From: Brienomyrus brachyistius
Taxonomy: Eukaryota > Chordata > Actinopteri > Osteoglossiformes > Mormyridae
Direction: 5' to 3'
Length of the DNA: 64,000 nt
Assembly (NCBI RefSeq): GCF_023856365.1
Contig: NC_064540.1
Coordinates: 7,223,501 to 7,287,500, forward strand
This document shows, piece after piece, positions 1 to 9,833 of this stretch; position 1 is the first letter of the stretch; the number at the start of each line of letters is the position of its first letter. Under the pieces are notes generated by a model. It searched no databases. It was given only the letters and a program-made list of their open reading frames with translations, and had not been told where the DNA came from. The translations under genes and the position numbers were made by a program.

Positions 1-727
1 TCTTTTATGTTCCTCTTTTTGAGTCTGGTACTATGACAAAAAATTCCCAATCTATCTATTGAGTGCTACTTTATCATTACATCCTCTTTGTGCAATGTAG
101 TGATGTAAAGTGCTGTCAGCAAAACAGCATGATGCTACCACCACCCTGCTTGACCATTGGTTCAGTCTTCTTAGGTTAAGAAAGCAACCTCACCTTGATC
201 CCCTGCAAACATATCTCTTTTCATTGTGGCCAAGCAGAGAAGTTAATGACACATTCACACGTCATTGTGACTGCCCCCCATCCCCACCCCGTGAATATGC
301 AGCCATCAGCAGCCTTTCAGACTGTTAGTCAGACAGAACACACTAAGGAATGTGTCTGTTTTGTTCAAGCACAGTACAGAACCATATGTTTTTTTATTTT
401 TCATTTTCCACTCTGTCCACCTTTATTCTCCACAATCAGCCGTATTACTTTGTTTAGGCCTGTAATTAGTCTGTTACACACATCTTGGGTCACTCTCCTC
501 TCCCAACATAACTCTTGCTTGGGCACGCTGCTGCTTTGTATCTGGCTTGGCCTCCTTGCAGATGAAGTATTTCATAATGTGCCAAACAAGCTTGGAATCT
601 GTTTAATTTTCATATACCACACTGTCCCTCATTGCTTGACAATATCAATCTTATTACTTTGTTTAGGTCTGTAATTATACTGCATACATCGTGGGTCCGC
701 CTCATCTCCAAATGGTGAAATAAAATA

Positions 728-861
728 CAAAATTCTAATTTCATCAATAAACTGACTAAAACACATTTAGGCCATCTTTGCCTCACAACAGAAGCAATTT
801 CTTAAATTCCACAGGCCATTTATTGCAGTGTAGTCAGTTTATTAATGAAATTGGAATTTTA
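728..861. repeat. Small inverted-repeat element (MITE-like), tail copy 1
   Basis: Arms of about 25 bases at 729-753 and 836-860 are inverted repeats (AATTTCATCAATAAACTG against CAGTTTATTAATGAAATT). The copies are at 10561-10694 and 20393-20526. It has no coding capacity. A non-autonomous DNA transposon is the simplest reading; I see no target duplication. Confidence 0.55.
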
Positions 862-969
862 TCTAAATATAAGAAAATTATACTTGCTTAGATTTTCATT
901 TTTTTGTAGTGAAGTTGATACCTGAATCTACCTGATTTCAGGTAAGTCACTTCAGCTTTCATAATCACT

Positions 970-983
970 GCTCCCCCTGGTGG
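970..983 (-). promoter_or_regulatory. CTCF-like motif, tail copy 1
   Basis: The minus strand reads CCACCAGGGGGAGC, close to the vertebrate CTCF core. It recurs at 10803-10816 and 20635-20648, so each array tail has one. Binding is inferred from the motif alone. Confidence 0.35.
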
Positions 984-1684
984 ATGGATAAATCATTGCA
1001 AGTACTTTACACACAGAGAGGTAAGGGGCGGATCATGCCGACCCCCTTGTTCATTACATCATAGTGGGGGATCTCATTACAGTCAAGGTCCCACCCAGAA
1101 CCCAGCAGGGGCCAGCCAAGGACCAGCCAAGGACCAGCCAAGGTCCCTTCATGGAAACTGGGGAAAATTCAAGCGGCTACATCTGTATGTGTTTTTAAAT
1201 TACAAAGATTATTTTATTTAAAAATAGTATTTAGCACGATTTGGTTTATTACAGTTTAATAATAGTTTATAATTATGACATGTTATAATGTATTTTAAAA
1301 TTATTATAATCGTATTTTTAAATAATTTGTACTTAAAAAAGTATGCGGTACATTGGGAGGAGCTTAAATTTGGCTCCGCTTATGACGACGGGAGGGGGAG
1401 CGTATCCCTTATTCTGATTGGTCGAGGGGTTATCTCCATATATCATACATTGCCGATAGGGGGCCATATGGTTTGGGTGACATGGGTTGCAGTTAAACTT
1501 ATAAATAAAATAAAAATACATTACATGTATTTATTTGTGTTAATTTTAATTACGTTTTTAAGGAATAATAAAACATATGGCAGGATCAATGCAAGCTAGC
1601 GCATACACGTCCAGCGGGGTCCGTCTGGCCGCAGACAAGGGCTGTTAGGACTAGGCACAAGCGCCACGGCGTATTTTAAAAGAA

Positions 1685-2650
1685 TGTGGGGATCTGAACG
1701 GGCTGGTAGGAGTAGTTGCGCGGCACTGATAATTACACTATATTGGCAACCACTTTTGCCAGGTCATATGACCTATAACCCAGGAAGTTATAAAAGGCTG
1801 CCAAGATGGAATCTCATTCTCTTGCTGCTGTTTTTTTTTACAACTGGTCGTGGGGTGGGTTCTTCTTCCCTGTGGGTAAGGAAAGGAGGAGAGGGTTTGT
1901 TTGAGAACTTGAATGTTTGTTTAATTTAAATTTTACCAGGGTGACTGCTAGCAGCATGTAACTCTTCATGGAGGACGCGGAGGCGATTGCAATTTTATCA
2001 TTTGACGTGATCCCCTACGGGCTGCTGGGCTACAGACACCGAGGCTCTGGTAACATGGGTTATACTGTGGGATTTAAAAGGGTCTGTGTTTCTTTGTTGA
2101 TTGTTTCTTTGTACCTGTAGCATTGGAACGCTTCCTCTTGGTGTTGCGAGGACATTTAGCATTCCTGCAAAGGACCAGACTAGCCACTGTTTTAGGCTTA
2201 TTTGATTGGCTTTTGGTTTTCTTTTATTAGTGCCCTGGTTGTTGATATGGGCTAAGTTGTAAGTGTAATTTTAGTATTGTAATTTGGGCGGTGGACGTCG
2301 GCCGCTACCCTCTTATGTTTGTACAACGGGATCTTTCTGTACAAGGCCGGATCCGCACAGGCTTTTGCTCTCTGCTGTTGGGGTGCCACACTGAGCGGAC
2401 ACTGTACTGTTGTGTGTAATGTTTGTCGTATTGTATGCTGTGTGGTGTTTTGCTGTTTTCTTTGTCACCAGGTGCCTCCTGAGCTGCGCGTGCCGATCTG
2501 ACCTTACTATCTGGAGGATAGTCAGCCGCCCCGCCCCCCCAGCAACCTTCTTTGTCTGATTTTTAAATATTTGTAATAAAGTGGATTGGATTTTATTTTT
2601 ATATGCCCCTTTGTTGTTGTCCCTTTGCGGGGAGGGTTCGAACTTGCAGA
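1685..2650 (+). mobile_element. LTR-like non-coding segment with TATA box and poly(A) signal
   Basis: It starts TGTGGGG where the outer inverted repeat stops and ends near GAACTTGCA. It contains a TATAAAA box at about 1790 and AATAAA at about 2575, followed by a T/G-rich stretch. This order (promoter, then poly(A) signal, no long ORF, TG to CA ends) resembles a solo LTR. The flanking bases do not form a clean target duplication, so it could equally be interior sequence of the outer element. The second copy is at 11516-12481. Confidence 0.3.
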
Positions 2651-2670
2651 AGGAACATTAGGGGTTCCTC

Positions 2671-4643
2671 TATGGAGTAAGATCGCTGTCAAAAATAACT
2701 CGTAATAATGTACGTCAAATGTACGCTTCACAAGCGTAAATTACGCTTGCGCTTCTGAAAAATACGCTTGCTTCTGAAATTTACGCTTGCGCTTCCGAAA
2801 ATTACGCTTGCTTCTGAAATTTACGCTTGCGCTTCTGAAAATTACGCTTGCTTCTGAAATTTACGCTTGCGCTTCTGAAAATTACGAGTGGCTTCTCAAG
2901 CGTGAACAACCTGTCAAAAACCGTCATTGGACGTACAAGGCATTCTCTATCGAGGAAGAAACAATCGATTTTTGTTACTGTATACGCATGTGCCAGAAAG
3001 ATGGAGAACCAACCAAACGCGCCGAATTCACAGTTATTTCTATTAGTTTACTTGTTGTTGCACAACACTTTTTCTCGGTGTACAGAATGTAAAAATATTA
3101 AGGTAAAGAATGTTATACTTTATTCATAGTAATTATAGTTGGTTATTATTTATTATGCAGAAGTATGTCACTGCTGCTGTCCAGTAATGTGTCAGGCTAA
3201 GTTGTTAATAGTCTCATGTATATGAGATGGACATTTAAGTACACACTGTTATTTTCTGATAAATAATAAACAGTGTACTGTAGCTATGGCTAACAATTAA
3301 TTTTGTTTTCATAAGAATAAGATTTTTCATACAGCTTAGGGTTCAGTAAGCACAAACCACTTCACGGGCATGTAGTAGTTATTAAGTTTTGTTGATATTT
3401 GCTTTGAAAATTATTTGTTATTTGCTTTAACAGGTATCATTGGTGACACAAGTGCTGGACAGACTCAGACACAGTATAATTTCCATTTTAAATCAACCAC
3501 AACAGGATTTGGACTACTTCTTGTATGTCATAAATCAGGAAATGTTTATATTGACATCTGCTTCAACAGTTTTTGATATTCCGTTTGAAATTATAAATAC
3601 TTTGTCTGACCTTCAAATAAAGCTGCAGAGAAGCCTTGCACAGGAGGACTTTGTTGCCTTTGTAAGGCAAGGGTGTGAGGGTCGTGGTCGTCCAAATTTT
3701 GTGTTTTCAAGTGAACTGCTTGGATTGCTAACTGATATGCCACTCTCAGTGGCTTGTATTGCAAATATATTAGGTGTTAGTGAGGCAACCATCTTTAGAC
3801 GTATGAGGGAATTGGGCTTGTCAACCAGGTCTACAAGCAGAAGGACACAGAGTTCAGTGGAGTCGTGTCAAAGAAAGCCTGCACAGAGTTGACGCTTCTG
3901 GAATTTTGGAAAGGATGACTCAACTTTCACCAAAAATCACCAGCATGACCAAAGTTCACCAAATTTTGTGCTGTATTAATAATTTCAGCTAAATGAATCT
4001 ACAAACAAAAATAAAGATTAATTTAAAAAAACACATGCATACAACACAACATAAAAAGTTTAATACATGTCATAGACATTCCAGGTCTCTGTATACTATG
4101 CAAAATACACATTTCTGCAATGACAGAAATTAAGACAGTAATAACACATTATAAATAATAACCAACTATAATTACTATGAATAAAGTATAACATTCTTTA
4201 CCTTAATATTTTTACATTCTGTTCACCGAGAAAAAGTGTTGTGCAACAACAAGTAAACTAATAGAAATAGCTGTGAATTCGGCGCGTTTGGTTGGTTCTC
4301 CATCTTTCTGGCACATGCGTATACAATAACAAAAATCGATTGTTTCTTCCTCGATAGAGAATGCCTTATATGTCCAATGATTTTTTTTTTTGGTTTTTGA
4401 CAGGTTGTTCACGCTTGAGAAACCACTCGTAATTTTCAGAAGCGCAAGCGTAAATTTCAGAAGCAAGCGTAATTTTCAGAAGCGCAAGCGTAAATTTCAG
4501 AAGCAAGCGTAATTTTCGGAAGCGCAAGCGTAAATTTCAGAAGCAAGCGTATTTTTCAGAAGTGCAAGCGTAATTTACGCTTGTGAAGCGTACATTTGAC
4601 GTACATTATTACGAGTTATTTTTGACAGCGATCTTACTCCATA
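2671..4643 (+). mobile_element. DNA transposon with rve-type transposase remnant (IS3EU-like?), copy 1
   Basis: The element is bounded by inverted repeats of about 490 bp (2671-3155 and 4150-4643), both starting TATGGAGTAAGATCGCTGTC at the outside. It is flanked by a 6-bp direct repeat TTCCTC (2665-2670 and 4644-4649), the expected target duplication. Each arm holds about four tandem 40-bp subrepeats of the type TTACGCTTGC-GCTTCTGAAA. The interior encodes the broken transposase at 3440-3940. An rve transposase with 6-bp duplications fits the Repbase superfamily IS3EU as I remember it; that assignment is inference. Confidence 0.75.
3440..3940 (+). pseudogene. Broken rve-integrase-type transposase, N-terminal part, copy 1
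   Basis: A 150-codon frame runs 3440-3892. It has no ATG at its start and opens just after a splice-acceptor-like TTTAACAG. An N-terminal helical region is followed by a helix-turn-helix block (residues about 85-127: GRPNF, then LGVSEATIFRRMRELGLS). This block is typical of the uncharacterised rve-integrase proteins of fish transposons. After LGLSTR the family-like reading moves to another frame (VQAEGHRVQWSR, then SLHRVD), which means bases are missing between them. The match ends near 3940, so the DDE catalytic core is absent. It cannot encode an active transposase. Confidence 0.7.
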
Positions 4644-4711
4644 TTCCTCCTGCCCTTATCAGGAGGTAGCGTAGTCAGAGCATTGTGGGTATTCTTTGCT
4701 TTGGGCACCAC

Positions 4712-5315
4712 AAGAAAGCACCGGAGTGTGTTAAAGAAACTCTAGCGGTATTAAAAAAAAGAATCAAGTTAACCCAGTTAATTCTTCTTTAAATAAATTA
4801 ACGCAAGATTGTTGGCTCTTTAAAGAAAATACTGTGGCTCAACGCGCATGCGCTACATGAGAGCGAGCCAGAGAGGAGCGCGCGTGCGCTCATTTAAACA
4901 AGAATTAACCGTTATACCTTGATTCTTGTTGAAATGGTTAAAGCGTTTTACTTATTCGCATTGGCAGAAAAGTGCCAGCCCGTTTCAAAATGGCGACACC
5001 AGCCTATTTCAAATAAACGTTACGGTTATAGAGGTTTAAGTAATGAAGCACTTTTCTGCCAATGTGAATAAATTACTTAAACCCCTATAACCATAACGTG
5101 TTTTTATTTGAAATAGGCGCTCCGCTGGTGTCTCCATTTTGAAACGGGCTTATTTCGACCGCGTTCACAGACCTGCCGGTTATAACCAAACTCTGGGACT
5201 CGCTTGTTTCGCCTTTTGGCCTATTTCTTCTAAAAGTTTGCTGTTCAAATGCTTTCTTCAACCTAACACTGATAAATACCGCTAAAGTTTTTCTTAAACA
5301 TTTTGGTGCTTTCTT
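4712..5315. mobile_element. Foldback element nested in right arm, copy 1
   Basis: Arms of about 44 bp at 4712-4755 and 5272-5315 are inverted repeats (AAGAAAGCACC at the ends, CTAGCGGTATT or its variant inside). Within them lies a second palindrome: about 4976-5046 pairs with 5072-5151 (AGCCCGTTTCAAAATGG at the outside). The loop repeats the GCACTTTTCTGCCAATG motif that flanks the left arm at about 4958-4970. There is no ORF. It abuts the inner edge of the outer element's right arm. Confidence 0.55.
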
Positions 5316-5604
5316 TTAAAATACGCCGTGGCGCTTGTGCCTACTCCTAACACATGGCTGCGACCGGACGGGTTCCCGCTGGACGTGTGTCTTACATTCA
5401 TCCCGTTATGCTTTATTCCTTAACGTAATTAAAAATACAACAAATACATGTAATGTATTTTCATTCTATTAAAGTTTAAAGGCAACCCTTATCACCCAAA
5501 TCATATGGCCCCCTATCGGCAACACGTAATAGACATTTGGAATATTCCTGACATTTCACATCTACTCATTCAATTGAAAACACCTGTGTCTTCATTTTTA
5601 ATGC

Positions 5605-5610
5605 TTTATT
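5605..5610 (-). terminator. Poly(A) signal AATAAA of the repetitive ORF, copy 1
   Basis: The plus strand reads TTTATT, 77 bp past the stop codon of the minus-strand ORF. The copy 2 equivalent is 15436-15441. Confidence 0.5.
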
Positions 5611-5686
5611 TATAAGTATTTACAAGTATTTACATGTTTAAGTAGTACTGATAGAACATATTGACTATGTTCAGTCTTATACTACA

Positions 5687-6799
5687 CTACACTTCTTCCA
5701 TCATTTTCTCCCTTGCCTTGTACTCATCCTCCTCCATTGCCTTGCACTTCTCCGCCATTGCTTTGCACTCCTCTGCCATTGCCTTGCACTCTTCCGCCAT
5801 TGCCTTGTTCTCCTCCTCCTCCTCCATTGTGAAAGTCAAAGCCTTGCTCTCCTCCTCCATTGCCCTGTACCACTTATCCAATCCCTTGAACTCCTCCTCC
5901 ATTGCCTTGAACTCCTCCTCCATCACCTTGTACTCCTCCTCCTCCATTGCCTTGCTCTCCTCTTCCTCCATTGCTTTGCACTTCTCCGCCATTGCTTTGC
6001 ACTCCTCTGCCATTGCCTTGCACTCCTCTGCCATTGCCTTGTTCTCCTCCTCCTCCATTGTGAAAGTCAAAGCCTTGCTCTCCTCCATTGCCCTGTACCA
6101 CTTATCCAATCCCTTGAACTCCTCCTCCATTGCCTTGAACTCCTCCTCCATCACCTTGTACTCCTCCTCCTCCATTGCCTTGTACTCCTCCTCCTCCATT
6201 GCCTTGCTCTCCTCCTCCTCCATTGCTTTGCACTTCTCCGCCATTGCTTTGCACTCCTCTGCCATTGCCTTGCACTCCTCTGCCATTGCCTTGTTCTCCT
6301 CCTCCTCCATTGTGAAAGTCAAAGCCTTGCTCTCCTCCTCCTCCATTGCCTTGCTCTCCTCCACCATTGCCCTGTACTCCTCCTCCAATCCCTTGAACTC
6401 CTCCTCCATTGCCTTGAACTCCTCCTCCATCACCTTGTACTCCTCCTCCTCCATTGCCTTGCTCTCCTCCTCCTCCAATACCTTGCTCTCCTCCTCCTCC
6501 ATTGCCTTGAACTCCTCCTCCATCACCTTGTACTCCTCCTCCTCCATTATGAAAGTCAAAGCCTTGCTCTCCTCCTCCACCACCACTGCCTGGCTCTCCT
6601 CCTCCTCCACCACCACTGCCTGGCTCTCCTCCTCCATTGCCTTTTTTCCTTTTCCTTTATTTGTGAAAAACTTCTTTAGCCAGGATTTTATTTTTCCTCC
6701 TTTGGCCTTCCTTTTTCTTTCCTCCTTCATTTCTGTATCTTCCCCAGGGTCATTTGGTGCCGCTGGCGGCCTAATGCAGTTCAGAATACACCACTTCAT
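5687..6799 (-). CDS. Glu/Lys-rich repetitive coiled-coil-like protein, copy 1
   Basis: I do not recognise this 370-residue protein. The open frame extends 7 codons upstream, but the first ATG is at 6799 with A at -3, so I start there. Residues 1-55 are non-repetitive and basic: MKWCILNCIRPPAAPN, then a KERKRK-type stretch and WLKKFF. The rest is built of 7-8-residue modules (MEEEESKA, MEEEFKA, MAEECKA). These sit in higher-order blocks, each marked by KALTF-MEEEE, whose DNA spacing is about 231, 254 and 238 bp. Helical coiled coil is likely. A promoter lies 62-105 bp upstream and AATAAA lies 77 bp downstream. The plus-strand ORF across it is a shadow. Expression is inferred, not shown. Confidence 0.6.
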   Translation of the reverse strand: MKWCILNCIRPPAAPNDPGEDTEMKEERKRKAKGGKIKSWLKKFFTNKGKGKKAMEEESQAVVVEEEESQAVVVEEESKALTFIMEEEEYKVMEEEFKAMEEEESKVLEEEESKAMEEEEYKVMEEEFKAMEEEFKGLEEEYRAMVEESKAMEEEESKALTFTMEEEENKAMAEECKAMAEECKAMAEKCKAMEEEESKAMEEEEYKAMEEEEYKVMEEEFKAMEEEFKGLDKWYRAMEESKALTFTMEEEENKAMAEECKAMAEECKAMAEKCKAMEEEESKAMEEEEYKVMEEEFKAMEEEFKGLDKWYRAMEEESKALTFTMEEEEENKAMAEECKAMAEECKAMAEKCKAMEEDEYKAREKMMEEV

Positions 6800-6860
6800 G
6801 TTAAGATGCAGCAAGGTCAATGTCTGATTTCTTTTGAAGTGGTGTTAGTGCCTACAGCTC

Positions 6861-6904
6861 AATTTATACCTTCAGAATGATGACATCAGAGTTGTCACGG
6901 TAAC
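6861..6904 (-). promoter_or_regulatory. Compact promoter: X-box, CRE-like site, TATA (copy 1)
   Basis: Read on the minus strand toward the ORF: GTTACCGTGACAAC (6891-6904, fits the palindromic RFX X-box), TGATGTCATCA (6878-6888, one base from a CRE/ATF site) and GGTATAAATT (6861-6870, TATA box). A start about 30 bp below the TATA box would leave a 5' UTR of about 35 nt before the ATG at 6799. Close RFX plus CRE sites over a TATA box are typical of spermatid-expressed genes; that role is inference. Confidence 0.5.
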
Positions 6905-7584
6905 ATTCTGTTCTAGAATTCTATTTGAAAAACAACTGTAGGTGCCATATTTGGTCAGTGGTTCAAATTTTTTTTAATTCTTTGCATTTTTAATATGCTT
7001 CATTCAGCTCATATTCTGCAGCATATATTGTATGAATTTCCATATTTACCTTAATTAGTTTACGCGCAGATAATATTCTGTACTTGCAAACAATGCAGAA
7101 ACCTACCAAACATTGCCGGGCCGTTCCTGTGTTCACAGAGCGTTGTGAGCTTTACTTTACTCAGGAGGAGGACAGGCTCACATTTTCTGACCGTGGCCAT
7201 GCTGTGCTATATTGTGAAAGGTGCTGAACTTAGTGATGAGACAGTTAATACCCAGATTCTGATCCTCAAAGTGTGGTCCAGCGACTTCAAGCTGGGAACC
7301 GGGGCTTGCTAAGTTTATACAATATCACGTGACCGATGACTTCCGATTCATCCTGAGGCGTAAGAGACTTCGAATCCTGTTGGCTCTTCAAAACTTTTAT
7401 ATAAGTGAGATGATTCTATAATTAGCAATGGTAGTGGAGGCCAGTTTTTAACCAAAGAACCACCTAAAGCCAGCCAAAGGGACTGACTCCCCTCCTTCTG
7501 GGGGTGTGCCTAAATTCTCATCTAAACCCGCCCATTTATTCACTTGCGGGGTGTTACCATGAGATGGCGCTTTCTTTACAAAAA
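6905..7584. other. Non-coding stretch upstream of the repetitive ORF
   Basis: AT-rich DNA in which I recognise neither a gene nor a known repeat. The second copy is 16736-17415. Confidence 0.4.
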
Positions 7585-7760
7585 CACATTTTAGTTGTGG
7601 TCACAAGTTTACATACACAAGTACAGCGGGTATCAACCAGAATCTTTTGGTAGCCATTAGCAAGCCTCTCAGAATTTCTAGTTCATTTAAATTAGTTGGG
7701 TTCCTGGCACGGACCTGGCTTTTCAGCATAACCCACAACTGTTTTGAAGCTTGGAATCCT
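7585..7760 (-). mobile_element. Tc1/mariner remnant, C-terminal transposase fragment, copy 1
   Basis: The left edge has the Tc1 terminal-type sequence AAGTTTACATACAC. On the minus strand 7650-7750 reads as degenerate Tc1 transposase C-terminus (LKSQVRARNPTNLNELE). Most of the transposase is missing. The second copy is at 17416-17591. Confidence 0.65.
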
Positions 7761-7840
7761 GATCAGGAATCAAGAAATTTACAAATGAGAGGAGGCCATT
7801 CGGCCCATCAAGTTCGTTTGAGGAGAACTTAACTAATAGC
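7760..7840 (+). repeat. Interspersed repeat fragment (GGAGGCCATTCGGCCCATCA type), copy 1
   Basis: A short stretch ending AGGAGAACTTAACTAATAGC matches a dispersed repeat I recall from fish genomes. It is probably an old SINE/LINE fragment next to the Tc1 remnant. The second copy is at 17591-17671. Confidence 0.4.
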
Positions 7841-7989
7841 TCAGCAACTAACAGCTAACTAATTTGTTGTTCTAATATTCATTTATAGTTTTGTATTATT
7901 CCTGTAATATAATGTGATTGCACATTTTATACATCAACGTTTAATCTGTTGCATGTTATAAACTGTGAAAAGGCTAGTATTGTGTGTTT

Positions 7990-8435
7990 TCTTACAGTTT
8001 TTTTTCAATTGCTAAGACTGTCTCTTCACATACATGGTCCATCCTTGGCATTGCTCTGGAGAAATATCTTGGCATACAGCATTCATTGTTTGATCTTGTG
8101 TCAATTAACATAATTTGTTTATTTTATGTGTGTTTTACAATCTATTTTAGAAAGGGTCTTGATAGTAATTTAGTAAAATGATATATTTCAGTTTTGACTG
8201 TTTTACTAGCAGTTTAGGGTCAGTATGTACTTATGTGCAAAATGGCCTCTGATAAATTAATTGAAGAAAAACTTTTGAAGAATTTAGTTATTGATTGCAT
8301 TTTGTATGAAAGCAAAGCAAAATGCTTAACAGTTTAGCCCACATAAGCTAATGTTGTGGTGACTGTATGAAAAGTTTGGAGAAAGCAACTTCAGTATTGC
8401 AGTATCTGTCTTAGCAATTGAAAAAAACTGTAAAA
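7990..8435. mobile_element. MITE with about 27-bp inverted repeats, copy 1
   Basis: The ends TTACAG-T8-CAATTGCTAAGAC (7992-8018) and GTCTTAGCAATTG-A7-CTGTAA (8408-8433) are inverted repeats around about 390 bp of non-coding DNA. A related end (TTTAGCAATTCAGAAAAACTG) recurs near 9725. The second copy is 17821-18266. Confidence 0.6.
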
Positions 8436-9833
8436 TTCACACTGCCTTTCCAAACTGATTAGTGTGAGGATCAGTGACAGACATTCCAGACTGATGGGCC
8501 ATTGACAGTATGCAAAGGTGTGGTGACTCCAAAGTCACTTCAAAGTTGTAACACTTTAGTAATCAAACCTCATACAATTCTTTGAATGTCTCATTCACCT
8601 TTGTGTAACCAGCCCCTATGTCTATAAGCTTCAGAGCTCAAAAGTCTTGGCTAGAAATGTTTATAATGTGATTTTTTTTTTTTTACAATTTCTCAGCACC
8701 ACTGAAAATAGGTTTTTGAATAGTTTATGTTGAACTAGAACCAAGGCTGCACAAATTTGCACGGGCCTTCAGCTCCGTTGTCCTCCTGCCTCTGTTGTGC
8801 AAGCACACTGTGAACCCTGGCACATTTGCATTTACTCAGACTGCTAGCTCAAATCCAAGGCAGCCCAAACATATGTTTGTGAAATGAAAACCTTCACAAA
8901 AGCCTGCCATATACAGTACTGTGCAAAAGTTTTAGAAAATGATGTTTTGATTATCCTCGTGTTGGTGTAAAACTATGATATTATGCCTGTCAAAGTGTGT
9001 CAGCTTAGCCATTTCAGAACCTCTGCTAAAATCATCCTGGTATTTGCAGCGACCGTCCAGTGCAGCCATGTATTTTTTGACTTGGCCACTAGCACACCCC
9101 ATACAGCTAGTCAATCTGTCACTGACTTTTTAAACCAATATTGTTCCATATTTCCATAGTCTGCAGCACTTCTCTGCACTTACTGCACTTCTCTGTTGCT
9201 CATGCAGCAAAAGACAATGGAGACAGAGAGGAACACTGCTTCAGTGTTTGTTGCTGTTGTGCCAGGACCAGTACACCAATATTTTGTGCAGTGGAGTTAC
9301 AATACCTGATTTCAGGTATCTCACCTGACTTCACCAGGTGAATAGGAGCTGAATTTCAACGTCAAGGTACAAATGGGTCACAAAGAGGATTCTTTCTTTC
9401 CGTGAATCTGGATTAGCAGTTGCACAACATTTTACTGTAATATGCCTCTCGTTTGTTTATTTTTTGGCTTTGTTCTTTACAGTAACTTTTCTGGAGTACT
9501 GAATACGGCAAACATGACTGATAACTAATATGTAACAACTGTACAGTATACAAATATTTTTGGTAGACGACCATACTTTTTTTTATTATAGTCTTACAGT
9601 TTCTACTTTGCATGCCAACAACTATTTTGAGTGGTAGTGTTTTCATTTCTTTGTGACTTTAGCTAGAATTTTAGGGTTTGTGCTTAGTGGATTGGTTAAA
9701 GGAGAGGAGATTTTAGGAAATGTTTAGCAATTCAGAAAAACTGTAAAATGCTACGGCATGTCAGACTACTTTGAAAGTGGGTGAGAGGCCTCAGACTCCA
9801 TAGGGTCACAGTAAATACTTATTATGCTATGTT
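8436..9833. other. Non-coding remainder of the unit, copy 1
   Basis: I see no gene. A Tc1-like terminal motif (TACAGTACTGTGCAAAAGTTTTAG) lies at about 8912-8936, a T run at about 8672-8684 (longer in copy 2), and a MITE-type end near 9725. The second copy is 18267-19665. Confidence 0.45.

Larger units (their letters stand above)
1..1172. repeat. Tail of the first array unit (partial, window edge)
   Basis: This matches 9834-11005 essentially base for base and 19,666-20,832 with scattered substitutions. I see no convincing gene in it; the 159-codon plus-strand ORF at 195-674 has no recognisable domain. It contains a small inverted-repeat element, a CTCF-like motif and, at about 1100-1147, a 10-11-bp minisatellite built on CCAGCCAAGGA. 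The minisatellite has about three units here and in the second tail but about one in the third. Confidence 0.85.
1450..5522. mobile_element. Outer element with about 235-bp terminal inverted repeats, copy 1
   Basis: The left arm (1450-1684) and right arm (5311-5522) are imperfect inverted repeats. Both begin TTGCCGATAGGGGGCCATATG at the outside and share a GGCACAAGCGCCACGGCGTA block and TTTTAAAAGAA at the inner edge. No target duplication is evident, so the true ends are uncertain. The interior carries three further structures: an LTR-like segment, the rve-type element and a foldback. I find no transposase belonging to this outer element. It may be non-autonomous. Confidence 0.65.

Noticed and set aside
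195..674. 159-codon ORF repeated in each array tail
   Set aside because: No recognisable domain, promoter or conservation signal. It is open in all three tails only because they are near-identical copies.
2733..2890. Regular short repeats that might be taken for a CRISPR array
   Set aside because: The 40-bp units are tandem without unique spacers, occur inverted in the other transposon arm, and the DNA is vertebrate.
5661..6827. 388-codon plus-strand ORF rich in Ser, Leu and Ala
   Set aside because: It is the antisense shadow of the GAG-rich repeats. The minus frame has the promoter, a non-repetitive N-terminus and a poly(A) signal.
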